Shown here piece by piece: positions 1 through 13,567 of a DNA stretch of 64,000 bases. Each line of letters begins with the position of its first letter. Positions within the stretch are counted from its first letter, which is position 1. Below the pieces are notes generated by a model. It had not been told where the DNA came from. It searched no databases and worked only from the letters and a program-made list of their open reading frames with translations. The stretch covers positions 744,001-808,000 of the forward strand of contig CAWHMS010000001.1 in the NCBI GenBank assembly GCA_963830495.1. The letters run 5' to 3'. The position numbers and the translations under genes were made by a program. Origin of the DNA: CAWHMS01 sp963830495 (GTDB lineage Bacteria; Actinomycetota; Actinomycetes; Propionibacteriales; Nocardioidaceae).

Positions 1-4903
<4,903 letters not shown>

Positions 4904-5163
4904 TCTTTGATTCGCACCGACCCCGAGGGTCGGCGTTTCATCGACTCAAGGAGTATCCCGGCAAGAGTGATCCCGTTGCCTCGCGGCGCCGGGATCGGTT
5001 CTTACCAAAGGAACCGTCAACAGAGACGCAAGACGAAGTCTCGCATCCTGCCGACGGGGCGTTAATTAATTCGTTCGTCGACTTTTGGCACACTGTTGAG
5101 TTCTCAAGGATCGCGCGCACACCATCGCCCCGCCTTCCGGCGCGGCTCTAGGGCACCCAGTCT
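4904..5163 (-). other. rRNA operon leader with boxC-like antitermination element and hairpins
   Basis: Transcribed leader between the proximal promoter and 16S. At 5093-5103 the minus strand reads GAACTCAACAG, one base away from the mycobacterial boxC RNA (GAACUCAAUAG) known to bind NusA KH domains; it sits in a longer stretch (5082-5109) related to the one in the spacer. A perfect 7-bp hairpin (CCGACCC/GGGTCGG, loop 3) lies at 4917-4933, and ATCCCGGC/GCCGGGAT form a larger stem further upstream, likely RNase III processing structures. Open frames here are not supported as genes. Confidence 0.75.
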
Positions 5164-5192
5164 AACTTACCGGCTGGCCCAGGGACCGTCAA
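5164..5192 (-). promoter_or_regulatory. proximal rRNA promoter
   Basis: Minus strand reads TTGACG (5187-5192), a 17-base spacer, and TAAGTT (5164-5169): a near-consensus vegetative promoter upstream of the leader of the rRNA operon. Found by eye; the start site has not been measured. Confidence 0.75.
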
Positions 5193-5354
5193 ATCAGTTC
5201 CTGCGCTCTGCGGTCGCTCCACGACCCACCCTCCCCACGGCGCACAGCACCGGGTTCCTCGAGTGGTGGTGGGGCTCTCGCCCAGGGCCGCCGGCCGCCC
5301 GACTTCGATGATCCGAAGGCCATGCGTCCCGCCGCGTCCCCACGAGCAGAGAGA

Positions 5355-5383
5355 ACACTACGGTCGCGTGCACAGCAGGTCAA
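5355..5383 (-). promoter_or_regulatory. distal rRNA promoter
   Basis: Minus strand reads TTGACC (5378-5383), a 17-base spacer and TAGTGT (5355-5360). It lies 191 bases upstream of the proximal promoter, so the operon has at least two vegetative-type promoters. The -35 half falls inside a 35-bp tandem duplication. Confidence 0.7.
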
Positions 5384-5431
5384 ATCAGGCCCTTGTGGTC
5401 GCGTGCACAGCAGGTCAAATCAGGCCCTTGT
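5362..5431. repeat. perfect 35-bp tandem duplication over the distal rRNA promoter -35 region
   Basis: Units 5362-5396 and 5397-5431 are identical. Each carries a TTGACC -35 hexamer on the minus strand, but only the downstream unit is followed at 17 bases by a good -10 (TAGTGT); in the upstream unit the corresponding position reads ACAAGG. Beyond 5432 the first bases (ggtcgcg) begin a third copy that then diverges. Confidence 0.9.
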
Positions 5432-5526
5432 GGTCGCGATCACCACGGCGAAAGACCAGGTCAGAGCCCCCATGCAGGCGGCGCCACGAGGCATCGAGCC
5501 TCTCACGAGCGGCCCGCCGCCATGAG

Positions 5527-5550
5527 TCGAACCACAGTCGTGTGGTTCGA
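5527..5550 (-). terminator. hairpin downstream of tyrS, probable terminator
   Basis: Perfect 10-bp inverted repeat (TCGAACCACA / TGTGGTTCGA) with a 4-base loop, between the tyrS stop and the rRNA promoters. No U-tract follows, as is common in actinobacteria. The region 5432-5645 holds no supported gene. Confidence 0.45.
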
Positions 5551-5645
5551 GGATGCGTGCGTTGGGCCTCGCGTCACAGGCACGCTGGTGGTCGCACGCG
5601 GCGACAGCGCACGCCTGTGCTCAGGCTCTAGGCCCCAGCGCCAGG

Positions 5646-5750
5646 CTCAGTGCACCTCGGACGCCGGCGAACCGGCGCTTGCCGCGACGCAGCACCACCT
5701 CAGTGCACCTCGACGCCGGCGAACCGGCGCTTGCCGCGACGCAGCACCAG
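5646..5750. repeat. tandem duplication of the 3' end of tyrS
   Basis: 5646-5698 (53 bases) and 5699-5750 (52 bases) are the same sequence except for one inserted G and the last base. The right copy contains the last codons and stop of tyrS; the left copy lies after the stop and carries the single-base insertion. Confidence 0.9.
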
Positions 5751-6962
5751 CCAGCGACCCGCCAGTAGGTCGGAGTCCCCGGGGACGAGGTCGGGATCCT
5801 CGACCCGGCTGTTGTTCAGGTACGCCCCGCCCTCGGCGACCGTACGGCGGGCCGCGCTCCTGCTCTCGCAGAGCTCGGTGAGGACGAGCAGGTCGACGAT
5901 GCCGGGGACGCCGTCGGCGCGGCTGGTCGACGACATCCCCGCCTCCGCCAACGCCGCGCGCAGGACGTCGGTCGGCAGCGCGCGCAGATCGCCACTGCCG
6001 AAGAGGGCCGCAGCCGCGGCCTTCACCTGCTCGGTCTCATCCGCCCCGTGGACGAGCGTCGTCACGTGGTCGGCGAGCGCCTTCTGGGCAGCCCGGAGGG
6101 ACGGCTGGGACGCCGTCTGGGCTTCCAGCTCGAGGATCTCCGCACGGTCGAGGAAGGTGAAGATGCGCAGCATCTCCCCCACCTGCTCGTCCTCGACGTT
6201 GAGCCAGAACTGGTGGAAGGCGAACGGAGACATCATCTCCGCATCGAGCCAGAGCGCGCCGCCCTCGGTCTTGCCGTACTTCGTCCCGTCCGCTCGTGTC
6301 ACGAGCGGAGTGGCGAACGCGTGTGCCCGGCCACCGTCGGAGCGCCGGATCAGCTCGACCCCGCCGGTGAGGTTGCCCCACTGGTCGCTGCCGCCGAACT
6401 GCAGCGTCACCCCGTGGTCCCGGTACAGGTTGAGGAAGTCCAGGGACTGCAACAGCACGTAGCTGAACTCGGTGTAGGAGATGCCTGCCTCGAGCCGCGA
6501 GCGGACGACGTCGCGAGCGAGCATCCGGTTGACCGGGAAGTGCTTGCCGACGTCGCGGAGGAAGTCGATCGTCGAGAGGCTGGCGGTCCAGTCGTAGTTG
6601 TTGACCATCGTGGCCGCGTTGTCGCCCTCGAAGGAGAGGAAGGGCGCGATCTGTCCACGGACCCGCTCCACCCAGTCCTTGACCACGTCGAGGGAGTTCA
6701 GGGTCCGCTCGCCGGACTCCTTCGGATCACCGATCAGCCCGGTGGCACCTCCGACGAGGGCGTACGGCGTATGGCCGGCGTCCTGCAGCCGCCGGGCGGT
6801 GAGGATCTGGACCAGGTTGCCGAAATGGAGGCTGGCGGCGGTCGGGTCGAACCCGACGTAGAAGCGAACGCCCTCCGACAGCGCGGCGCGGAGGGCGTCG
6901 CGATCAGTGGAATGGGCGATCAGCCCACGCCACTCGAGGTCGTCGAGGACATTCGTCGTCAC
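5700..6962 (-). CDS. tyrS: tyrosyl-tRNA synthetase
   Basis: Charges tRNA-Tyr with tyrosine in the cytoplasm; class I aminoacyl-tRNA synthetase. At 420 aa it has the usual bacterial length. The HIGH-type motif is HFGN (residues 46-49), the tyrosine-site motif QFGGSDQWGN is at 188-197, the KMSKS-type motif is KYGKT (228-232), and an S4 RNA-binding domain covers about 355-415. The frame is open far upstream, but I chose the GTG at 6962 because it is preceded by GGAAGGAAG at Shine-Dalgarno distance and matches the family N-terminus. The gene is separated by 98 bases from the hemerythrin gene upstream. Its last 52 bases are duplicated directly after the stop. Confidence 0.96.
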   Translation of the reverse strand: MTTNVLDDLEWRGLIAHSTDRDALRAALSEGVRFYVGFDPTAASLHFGNLVQILTARRLQDAGHTPYALVGGATGLIGDPKESGERTLNSLDVVKDWVERVRGQIAPFLSFEGDNAATMVNNYDWTASLSTIDFLRDVGKHFPVNRMLARDVVRSRLEAGISYTEFSYVLLQSLDFLNLYRDHGVTLQFGGSDQWGNLTGGVELIRRSDGGRAHAFATPLVTRADGTKYGKTEGGALWLDAEMMSPFAFHQFWLNVEDEQVGEMLRIFTFLDRAEILELEAQTASQPSLRAAQKALADHVTTLVHGADETEQVKAAAAALFGSGDLRALPTDVLRAALAEAGMSSTSRADGVPGIVDLLVLTELCESRSAARRTVAEGGAYLNNSRVEDPDLVPGDSDLLAGRWLVLRRGKRRFAGVEVH

Positions 6963-7060
6963 ATCGCTTCCTTCCGCACGATCTGGATGCTCGACCCGCA
7001 CCAGCATGACGCATCGCAGGGCCGGCGTGGCAACCGGATTCCTTGCCGGCTCGGGGCTCG

Positions 7061-7582
7061 CTAGCCGTGCCTGCTGTCGGCGACCAGGCCACGGACCTGC
7101 GCGAGTGAGCCGCAGCCCTGGTCGAGCATGCGGTTGCGCTCTGCCAGCCAGGCCTTCCCCAGCCGTCGCCGCTCCGCCTCGGAGACATCCGTGCGCGCCG
7201 GGTTGAGAATGGTGCGCTCCTCCTCGTCGAGATGGTGCATCAAGGTCTCGCTGAACTCGTGCAGATCCTGGCTGAAAACCGACGTCTGCACGTCGTCGGC
7301 CTCCAGCAGGGGCAGCAGCGTGGCGTAGCCCTCGTCGTGCTCCCGCTCTCCGTGCTCGGCCTCGCCCTCGTCGATCGCCTCCTTGCGCTCGAGCTGCGGA
7401 TACACCTGGGACTCCTCGGCCTCGCCATGGGCGACGAGCAGCTCGGCCAGCACCCAGCGGATGGCAGCGCGGTCGCTGGTCTCGTCGCGAAGCTCGCGCA
7501 GCAGCTCCTCGAAGAGCCGGTGGTCGTCGAGGATCAGCTCGACGACGTCGCCTTCGCTCGGACGGGGCAGGGCTGCGCTCAT
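7061..7582 (-). CDS. hemerythrin HHE-domain protein
   Basis: A 173-residue all-helical protein of the hemerythrin/HHE cation-binding family. The iron-ligand pattern is visible: DDH near the N-terminus, HGEAEE in the second helix, EHDE in the third and HHLDEEE in the fourth. Such proteins bind a di-iron centre and sense or buffer oxygen, NO or iron; the role here is not shown. I chose the ATG at 7582 because a -10-like TATGTT (minus strand, 7590-7595) ends 7 bases before it, which fits a leaderless transcript; an in-frame ATG at 7594 is the alternative. Divergent from the DNA glycosylase gene. Confidence 0.85.
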   Translation of the reverse strand: MSAALPRPSEGDVVELILDDHRLFEELLRELRDETSDRAAIRWVLAELLVAHGEAEESQVYPQLERKEAIDEGEAEHGEREHDEGYATLLPLLEADDVQTSVFSQDLHEFSETLMHHLDEEERTILNPARTDVSEAERRRLGKAWLAERNRMLDQGCGSLAQVRGLVADSRHG

Positions 7583-7648
7583 GCCGACGAACATACCCAC
7601 ACCAGCGCGACCAATCACCAGCCACCGGCGATCGGGCAGGATCGAACC

Positions 7649-8269
7649 GTGACCGTGACCGACATCCGCGCCTTCCTCGCCGGTCCGGTGCTCGACGTGG
7701 CCCCGGCGCTGCTGGGGTGGCGGCTCTCTCACCGTACGTCGTCCGGAGTGATCACCGTCGAGCTCACTGAGGTCGAGGCCTACGCGGGTGAGCAGGACCC
7801 CGCCTCCCACGCCGGGCGCGGCCCGACACCGCGGAACCGCGTCATGTACGGGCCGGCCGGTCACCTCTACATCTACTTCAGCTACGGCATGCACTGGTGC
7901 GCCAACGTCGTGTGCGGGCCGGAGGGCCACGCCTCGGCGGTACTGCTGCGCGCCGGCCGGGTGGTCGAGGGCGTGAGCCTGGCCCGAGCTCGTCGGCCAC
8001 CGACGACATCGGAGCGCTCACTGGCACGTGGTCCGGCGTGTCTCACCCAGGCGCTCGGTATCGGACCCGAGCACGGCGGATCCGACCTGACCAAGGCCAG
8101 CCCACGGCTCGTGCCACCTGTGGCACCTCCGCCACCGCGGGTCGTCCAGCACGGACCGCGCGTCGGGGTCAGTCTGGCCGCGGACCGCCCCTGGCGGTAC
8201 TGGCTGGACGGCGAGCCGACGGTGTCTGCCTACCGGCGGAGTCCCCGCGCGTCACGCGAGCGCGCGTAG
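7649..8269 (+). CDS. 3-methyladenine DNA glycosylase (AAG/MPG family)
   Basis: Base-excision repair enzyme that removes alkylated purines from DNA. At 206 aa it fits the MPG family. The catalytic glutamate lies in EVEAY (residues 41-45), followed by the family signature around YGPAGHLYIYFSYGMHWC and the later RGPACLTQALGI block. Start is the GTG at 7649; GGCAGG lies upstream and a second in-frame GTG sits two codons on. The 3' end overlaps argH by 18 bases in convergent orientation. Confidence 0.92.
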   Translation: MTVTDIRAFLAGPVLDVAPALLGWRLSHRTSSGVITVELTEVEAYAGEQDPASHAGRGPTPRNRVMYGPAGHLYIYFSYGMHWCANVVCGPEGHASAVLLRAGRVVEGVSLARARRPPTTSERSLARGPACLTQALGIGPEHGGSDLTKASPRLVPPVAPPPPRVVQHGPRVGVSLAADRPWRYWLDGEPTVSAYRRSPRASRERA

Positions 8270-9673
8270 TCGCTCCACGACCTCGCGCAGCTCGACTAGC
8301 TGCTCGTCGACTCGGTCCGGTGCCGTACCGCCGCGGGCATCGCGCGCACCCACGGACCCGTCGACCGTCAGCACGCCACGAACCGCTGGTGACAGGTGCG
8401 GGGAGATCGCAGCCAGGTCGGCGTCGGTCAGCTCCTCCAGGGTGATGCCGCGCGCCTCGCAGACGCGGACGCAGCCGCCGGCGATCTCGTGCGCCTCCCG
8501 GAACGGCACACCGGCACGCACCAGCCACTCGGCGACGTCGGTCGACAGCGAGAAGCCTGCGGGCGCAAGGGCACGCATCCGGGCGGTGTCGAAGCGCAAG
8601 GTCGCGATCATCCCGGTGACAGCGGGCAGCAGTACTTCGAGGGTGTCGATCGAGTCGAAGACCGGCTCCTTGTCCTCCTGCAGGTCACGGTTGTACGCCA
8701 GCGGTTGCGCCTTGAGGGTGGCCAGCAGCCCGGTCAGGTTTCCGATCAGCCGGCCCGCCTTGCCCCGCGCCAGCTCCGCGATGTCGGGGTTCTTCTTCTG
8801 CGGCATGATGCTCGACCCGGTGGAGTAGCCGTCGGCAAGAGTCACGAAGCCGAACTCGTGGGTCGCCCACACGATGACGTCCTCGGCGAGCCTCGACAGG
8901 TCGACCCCGACCATGGCCGCCACGAAGGCGAACTCCGCGACGAAGTCGCGAGCCGCAGTCGCGTCGATGCTGTTCGCCGCCGAGCCGGTGAAGCCGAGCT
9001 CCGCCGCCACCTGCTCCGGGTCGAGGCCGAGCGACGTACCCGCGAGGGCGCCAGAGCCGTACGGCGAGTCCGACCCGACCCGCGCGTCCCACTCGACCAG
9101 CCGCTGCACGTCGCGGACCAACGGCCACGCGTGCGCCAGCAGGTGATGGGAGACCAGCACCGGCTGTGCGTGCTGGAGGTGGGTGCGGCCAGGCATCGGA
9201 TGCCCCCGATGGTGCTCGGCCTGCGCTGCGAGCGCGTCGACGAGCGCGAGCACCAGGACCCGAATGGTGCGCCCGTGGTCTCGCAGGTACATCCGGGCGA
9301 GCGTCGCCACCTGGTCGTTGCGGGACCGCCCCGCGCGCAGCCGACCACCGAGCTCTGCTCCCACCAGCTCGATCAGTCCTCGTTCCAGCGCCCCGTGCAC
9401 GTCCTCGTCGGCGTCGACCGGCGCGAACTCACCCGACGCGACCTGCCCGTCGAGCTCGTCGATCCCAGCCAGCAGCGCGGCGAGGTCGGCACCGCCGAGC
9501 AGACCGGCCGAGGCGAGCACGCGCGCATGGGCGCGTGAGCCCTCGAGGTCGTACGGCGCCAGCCGCCAGTCGAAGTGCGTCGATCGGCTCAGCGCGGCCA
9601 GCTCGAGGGACGGGCCGTCGGCGAAGCGGCCACCCCACAGCTGTCCGGGCCGGGTCGGCTCGGGTTCGGTCAC
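8252..9673 (-). CDS. argH: argininosuccinate lyase
   Basis: Last step of arginine biosynthesis: argininosuccinate to arginine and fumarate. 473 aa. Fumarase-superfamily motifs: GRSRNDQ at 115-121 and the signature GSSIMPQKKNPD at 286-297, whose loop supplies the catalytic serine. The frame is open upstream, but the GTG at 9673 overlaps the argG stop (GTGA) and gives the normal N-terminus (about LWGGRF). Final gene of the arg cluster; its stop overlaps the convergent DNA glycosylase gene by 18 bases. Confidence 0.96.
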   Translation of the reverse strand: MTEPEPTRPGQLWGGRFADGPSLELAALSRSTHFDWRLAPYDLEGSRAHARVLASAGLLGGADLAALLAGIDELDGQVASGEFAPVDADEDVHGALERGLIELVGAELGGRLRAGRSRNDQVATLARMYLRDHGRTIRVLVLALVDALAAQAEHHRGHPMPGRTHLQHAQPVLVSHHLLAHAWPLVRDVQRLVEWDARVGSDSPYGSGALAGTSLGLDPEQVAAELGFTGSAANSIDATAARDFVAEFAFVAAMVGVDLSRLAEDVIVWATHEFGFVTLADGYSTGSSIMPQKKNPDIAELARGKAGRLIGNLTGLLATLKAQPLAYNRDLQEDKEPVFDSIDTLEVLLPAVTGMIATLRFDTARMRALAPAGFSLSTDVAEWLVRAGVPFREAHEIAGGCVRVCEARGITLEELTDADLAAISPHLSPAVRGVLTVDGSVGARDARGGTAPDRVDEQLVELREVVERLRALA

Positions 9674-10893
9674 CGCGGGGCCGTCCCGCTGGCCTGGTCG
9701 CGCTTCGCCGCGATCTTGCTCGGCAGGCCCCACAGGTCGACGAACCCCTTGGCTAGGGACTGGTCGAAGGAGTCGCCCTCGTCGTACGTCGCGAGGTTGA
9801 AGTCGTACAGGCTGGCAGCCGACCGCCGTCCGGTGGGCACGGCCGCCCCGGCGTGCAAGGTCATCCGGATCTCGCCGCTCACGTGCTGCTGCGACGAAGA
9901 GATGAAGGTGTCGAGGGCCCGCTTGAGCGGTGAGTACCAGAGACCGTCGTAGACGAGCTCGCTCCAGCGCTGGTCGACACCGCGCTTGAAGCGCGCGAGC
10001 TCGCGCTCGACGGTCACTGTCTCCAGCTCCTGGTGGGCGAGGATCAACGCGATCGCGCCCGGGGCCTCGTACACCTCCCGGCTCTTGATGCCGACCAGCC
10101 GATCCTCGACCATGTCCAGCCGGCCGATGCCCTGCGCCCCGGCACGCCTGTTCAGCTGCTGGATGGCCTGCAGCATCGTGACGTGCTCGCCGTCGAGGGC
10201 GACGGGGACACCGTCCTCGAAGGTGATCGTCACCTCGTCGGCCTCGCGGACTGCCGCTGGGTCAGAGGTGTAGGCGTAGAGGTCCTCGACCGGGGCGTTC
10301 CAGATGTCCTCGAGGAAGCCGGTCTCGACGGCACGCCCCCACACGTTCTGGTCGATGGAGTACGGCGACGAGCTCGTCACGTCGATCGGCAGGTGGTGCT
10401 CCTCGGCGTACGCGATCGCCTTCTCGCGGGTCCACGCGTAGTCGCGCACCGGTGCGATCACGCTCAGGTGCGGCGCCAAGGTGGCGATGCCGACCTCGAA
10501 CCGCACCTGGTCGTTGCCCTTGCCGGTGCAGCCATGACTCACGATCGTGGCTCCGTGCTCGCCCGCGGCGCGCACGAGATGCCTGGCGATCAGCGGGCGC
10601 GACAAGGCGGAGACCAACGGATACTGACCCATGTAGAGGGCGTTGGCCCGCAGCGCCGGCAGGCAGTAGTCCTCGGCGAACTCGTCCTTCGCGTCGACGA
10701 CGACCGCCTCGACCGCGCCACAGGCCAGTGCCCGCTTGCGGATCGTCTCCATGTTCTCGCCGCCCTGCCCGACGTCGATCGCGACAGCGACGACGTCGGC
10801 ACCGGTCTGCTCGGCCAGCCAGCCGATGGCGACGGACGTGTCCAGTCCGCCCGAGTAGGCGAGGACGATCCGGTTCTGCGTCGGGGACGTCAT
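9670..10893 (-). CDS. argG: argininosuccinate synthase
   Basis: Joins citrulline and aspartate with ATP to give argininosuccinate. 407 aa, normal length. The N-terminal PP-loop AYSGGLDTS (residues 12-20) binds ATP pyrophosphate. ATG at 10893 has GGAG seven bases upstream. The stop overlaps argH by 4 bases (GTGA), so the two are translationally coupled. A 34-base gap separates it from argR. Confidence 0.97.
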   Translation of the reverse strand: MTSPTQNRIVLAYSGGLDTSVAIGWLAEQTGADVVAVAIDVGQGGENMETIRKRALACGAVEAVVVDAKDEFAEDYCLPALRANALYMGQYPLVSALSRPLIARHLVRAAGEHGATIVSHGCTGKGNDQVRFEVGIATLAPHLSVIAPVRDYAWTREKAIAYAEEHHLPIDVTSSSPYSIDQNVWGRAVETGFLEDIWNAPVEDLYAYTSDPAAVREADEVTITFEDGVPVALDGEHVTMLQAIQQLNRRAGAQGIGRLDMVEDRLVGIKSREVYEAPGAIALILAHQELETVTVERELARFKRGVDQRWSELVYDGLWYSPLKRALDTFISSSQQHVSGEIRMTLHAGAAVPTGRRSAASLYDFNLATYDEGDSFDQSLAKGFVDLWGLPSKIAAKRDQASGTAPR

Positions 10894-10927
10894 GCGTGGC
10901 TCCTTGCTCCGGTCGGTCGAGGTCTGG

Positions 10928-11440
10928 TCAGTCGAGGTCGGGACTACGCGTGGCGAGCTCGAGGAACCGCTCGGCGAGGGCTGCTCCGCCGGCCGGGTCG
11001 CGGCCGATCAGGAGCACGGTGTCGTCGCCGGCGATGGTCCCGAGCACGGTGGCGAGCTGCGCCTTGTCGAAGGCGGACGCCAGGAACTGCGCCGCGCCCG
11101 GCGGCGTACGCAGGACCACCAGGTTGGCGGATGCTTCGGCGCTCACGAGCAGCTCATGGCACAGGCGCGCCAGCCGTTGCTCCGCGGCCGCCGAGCCGTC
11201 GGCCGGTCGTGGCGTGCGGTCACCGCCTTCGCCGGGGACGGCATACACCAGGACCCCGCGCACGTCGCGCACTCGGAACGCGTCCAGCTCGTCCAGGTCC
11301 CGGGAGACCGTGCCCTGGGTGACGTTGAGCCCGGCGGCGGCGAGCAGGTCGGCCAGCTCCGCCTGGGAGCGCACCGGATGGGTGCCGAGCAGGTCGGCGA
11401 TCTTCTGTTGGCGGGCGGCCTTGGTGGCAGCGATGGTCAA
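10928..11440 (-). CDS. argR: arginine repressor
   Basis: Arginine-dependent hexameric repressor of the arginine genes. 170 aa with the N-terminal winged helix-turn-helix (SQAELADLLAAAG, then TVSRDLDEL) and a C-terminal oligomerisation/arginine-binding domain that includes GTIAGDDTVLLIGRD. The start is a TTG at 11440, one base after the argF stop; GGGAGGTG precedes it at good distance and LTIAATKAARQQKI is a plausible N-terminus. The upstream in-frame ATG would run through argF and has no ribosome site. Being inside the cluster makes argR autoregulated if the operator before argC is real. Confidence 0.94.
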   Translation of the reverse strand: MTIAATKAARQQKIADLLGTHPVRSQAELADLLAAAGLNVTQGTVSRDLDELDAFRVRDVRGVLVYAVPGEGGDRTPRPADGSAAAEQRLARLCHELLVSAEASANLVVLRTPPGAAQFLASAFDKAQLATVLGTIAGDDTVLLIGRDPAGGAALAERFLELATRSPDLD

Positions 11441-11441
11441 C

Positions 11442-12377
11442 TCAGCGCACCTCCCCCGCTCTCGCGAGCAACCAGGTGAGCAGCGCCTTCTGGGCATGGA
11501 GGCGGCACTCGGCCCCGTCCCACGCGATGCTCTGCGGACCGTCGATCACCTCGGCGGCGATCTCCTTGCCGCGATAGGCGGGCAGGCAGTGCAACACGAC
11601 CGCGTCGTCGGCGGCGCGCTGCATCGCCGCGCCGTCGACGGCGTACGGCACGAAGGGCGCCTCCCGCGCCGCCTGCTCGGCCTCCTGACCCATAGACACC
11701 CAGGTGTCGGTCGCGACCACGTCGGCGCCCTCGACCGCCTCCTGCGCCGACGTGGTGTGCAGCACGGAGGCCCCGGTGTCGGCCGCGATCTTGCGCGCCG
11801 CGGCCAGCACGTCCGGGTCGGGCTCGAAGCCCTCGGGCGAGCCCACCCGGACCTGCATTCCCGCCGTCGCGCCGCCCAGCAGGTAGGAGTGGGCCATGTT
11901 GTTCGCACCGTCTCCCAGGTAGGTCAGAATCCGGCCCTCGAGCTGCCCGTGCCGGGACCGCACCGCTTGGAGATCGGCAAGTATCTGGCAGGGGTGGAAC
12001 TGGTCCGTCAGGGCGTTGACGACCGGCACCCGGGCGGCGGCCGCCATCGCCTCGAGACGCTCCTGCCCGAAGGTGCGCCACACGATGGCCCGCACCTGCC
12101 GCTCCAGCACTCGCGCCGTGTCGGCGATCGGCTCACCGCGACCGAGCTGCGAGGTCTGGGCGTCGATCACGAGGGGATAGCCGCCGAGCTCGGCCACCCC
12201 GACCGAGAACGAGACCCGGGTCCGCGTGGAGGGCTTGTCGAAGATGACGGCCACGGCCTGCGGACCCTCGAGCGGTCGCTGGTGGAAGCGGTCGGTACGG
12301 AACTCGTCGGCGAGGTCCAGCACCTCACTCTGCTCCTCCGGGCTCAGGTCGTCGTCGCGCAGGAAGTGCCGGGTCAT
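11442..12377 (-). CDS. argF: ornithine carbamoyltransferase
   Basis: Transfers the carbamoyl group from carbamoyl phosphate to ornithine, giving citrulline. 311 aa. Carbamoyl-phosphate motif KPSTRTR (48-54), then the HPCQ motif near 128 and HCLPAYRG near 260 of the ornithine side. The ATG at 12377 overlaps the argD stop (ATGA), which fixes the start although the frame is open upstream. It shares the carbamoyl-phosphate pool with any carbamoyl-phosphate-producing catabolic route in the cell. Confidence 0.97.
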   Translation of the reverse strand: MTRHFLRDDDLSPEEQSEVLDLADEFRTDRFHQRPLEGPQAVAVIFDKPSTRTRVSFSVGVAELGGYPLVIDAQTSQLGRGEPIADTARVLERQVRAIVWRTFGQERLEAMAAAARVPVVNALTDQFHPCQILADLQAVRSRHGQLEGRILTYLGDGANNMAHSYLLGGATAGMQVRVGSPEGFEPDPDVLAAARKIAADTGASVLHTTSAQEAVEGADVVATDTWVSMGQEAEQAAREAPFVPYAVDGAAMQRAADDAVVLHCLPAYRGKEIAAEVIDGPQSIAWDGAECRLHAQKALLTWLLARAGEVR

Positions 12378-13567
12378 GAGGCCTCCTCGATGGGCTGGTC
12401 GTCGGCCGAGGCAGCTGCCAGCACCGGCTCGAGCCGGTGCGACATCTCCTCGATGTGCTCCGATTCCAGCACGAGTGGCGGCACCAAGCGCAGCACGTCG
12501 GGCTGTACGTCGTTGACTATCACCCCCGCGTCGAGGGCGGCGCGGGCTAGCGGCGCCGCGGCGCCGGGTACGACGGTGGTCGCAAGGTGCAGCCCGCGCC
12601 CGCGGATCGAGCTGGTGCCGGGCATGGCCGCGAGCGCCGTGCGCAGCTGCTCCCCGATCTCGACCGTGTGTGCCAGCAGGTCGTCCCGGACGATCACGTC
12701 GAGCACCGTCAGCGCCACCGAGGCGGCGAGCGGGTTGCCGCCGAAGGTCGACCCGTGCTGGCCGGGCTCGAACAGCGAGCCCGCTGCACCGATGCCGACA
12801 CAGGCCCCGATCGGGAAGCCACCACCGAGCGCCTTCGCGACCGTCACGAGGTCGGGCAGCACCGGCTCGTGCTGATAGCCGAACCACGCCCCGGTGCGCC
12901 CGATCCCCGTCTGCACCTCGTCGAACCAGAGCAGTGCTCCGGCCCGGTCTGCGATGGCTCGGGCGCCCACCAGATAGCCGTCCGGCGGAACGATCACCCC
13001 TGCTTCGCCCTGGATCGGCTCCAGCACGATCGCCGCTGTGTCGGAGTCGACTGCGTCGGCGAGCGCGGTCAGGTCGCCGTACGGGACGAACTCGACGTCA
13101 CCCGGCAGGGGGAGGAACGGCTGCCGATAGGCGTCCTTCGAGGTCAGCGCCAGCGCACCCATGGTGCGGCCGTGGAAGCCTCCCTCGGCCGCGACCACCG
13201 TGGCCCGTCCGGTCCGGCGGGTCAGCTTGAACGCGGTCTCGGTCGCCTCGGCGCCGGAGTTGGTGAAGAAGACCCGGCCGGTGTCGGCACCGGTGAGCGC
13301 CAGTAAGCGCTCGGCCAGCCTGACCTGCGGCTCGGTCGCGAAGAAGTTGGAGACGTGGCCCAGCGTGGCCGCCTGCCTGCACACCGTGGACACGACATCG
13401 GGGTGCGCGTGTCCCAGAGCGTTGACCGCCAGCCCGGCGAGCAGATCGAGATACCGTCGGCCCTGGTCGTCCCACACATGGCATCCAATTCCCCTCGTCA
13501 GCACTCGTCGGGGCGGGCCGAAGGTGTTCATCATGGCGTCGGCGTAGCGGCGCTCGAGGGTGCGCAT
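12374..13567 (-). CDS. argD: acetylornithine aminotransferase
   Basis: PLP-dependent conversion of N-acetylglutamate semialdehyde to N2-acetylornithine; in many bacteria it also acts in lysine synthesis. 397 aa. FTNSGAEATE (101-110), the PLP aspartate in FDEVQTG (D216) and the Schiff-base lysine in TVAKALGGGFP (K245) are all present. ATG at 13567 shares one base with the argB stop (TGATG); its stop overlaps argF (ATGA). Confidence 0.96.
   Translation of the reverse strand: MRTLERRYADAMMNTFGPPRRVLTRGIGCHVWDDQGRRYLDLLAGLAVNALGHAHPDVVSTVCRQAATLGHVSNFFATEPQVRLAERLLALTGADTGRVFFTNSGAEATETAFKLTRRTGRATVVAAEGGFHGRTMGALALTSKDAYRQPFLPLPGDVEFVPYGDLTALADAVDSDTAAIVLEPIQGEAGVIVPPDGYLVGARAIADRAGALLWFDEVQTGIGRTGAWFGYQHEPVLPDLVTVAKALGGGFPIGACVGIGAAGSLFEPGQHGSTFGGNPLAASVALTVLDVIVRDDLLAHTVEIGEQLRTALAAMPGTSSIRGRGLHLATTVVPGAAAPLARAALDAGVIVNDVQPDVLRLVPPLVLESEHIEEMSHRLEPVLAAASADDQPIEEAS

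Noticed and set aside
5527..5560. tRNA T-arm (GGTTCGA) near 5545
   Set aside because: It is one arm of a perfect 10-bp hairpin and no acceptor or anticodon stem fits.
6048..7064. Long plus-strand frames opposite tyrS, argH, pheT, cox and rib genes
   Set aside because: High-GC antisense shadows: no ribosome sites and composition that mirrors the third-position GC of the real gene on the other strand.
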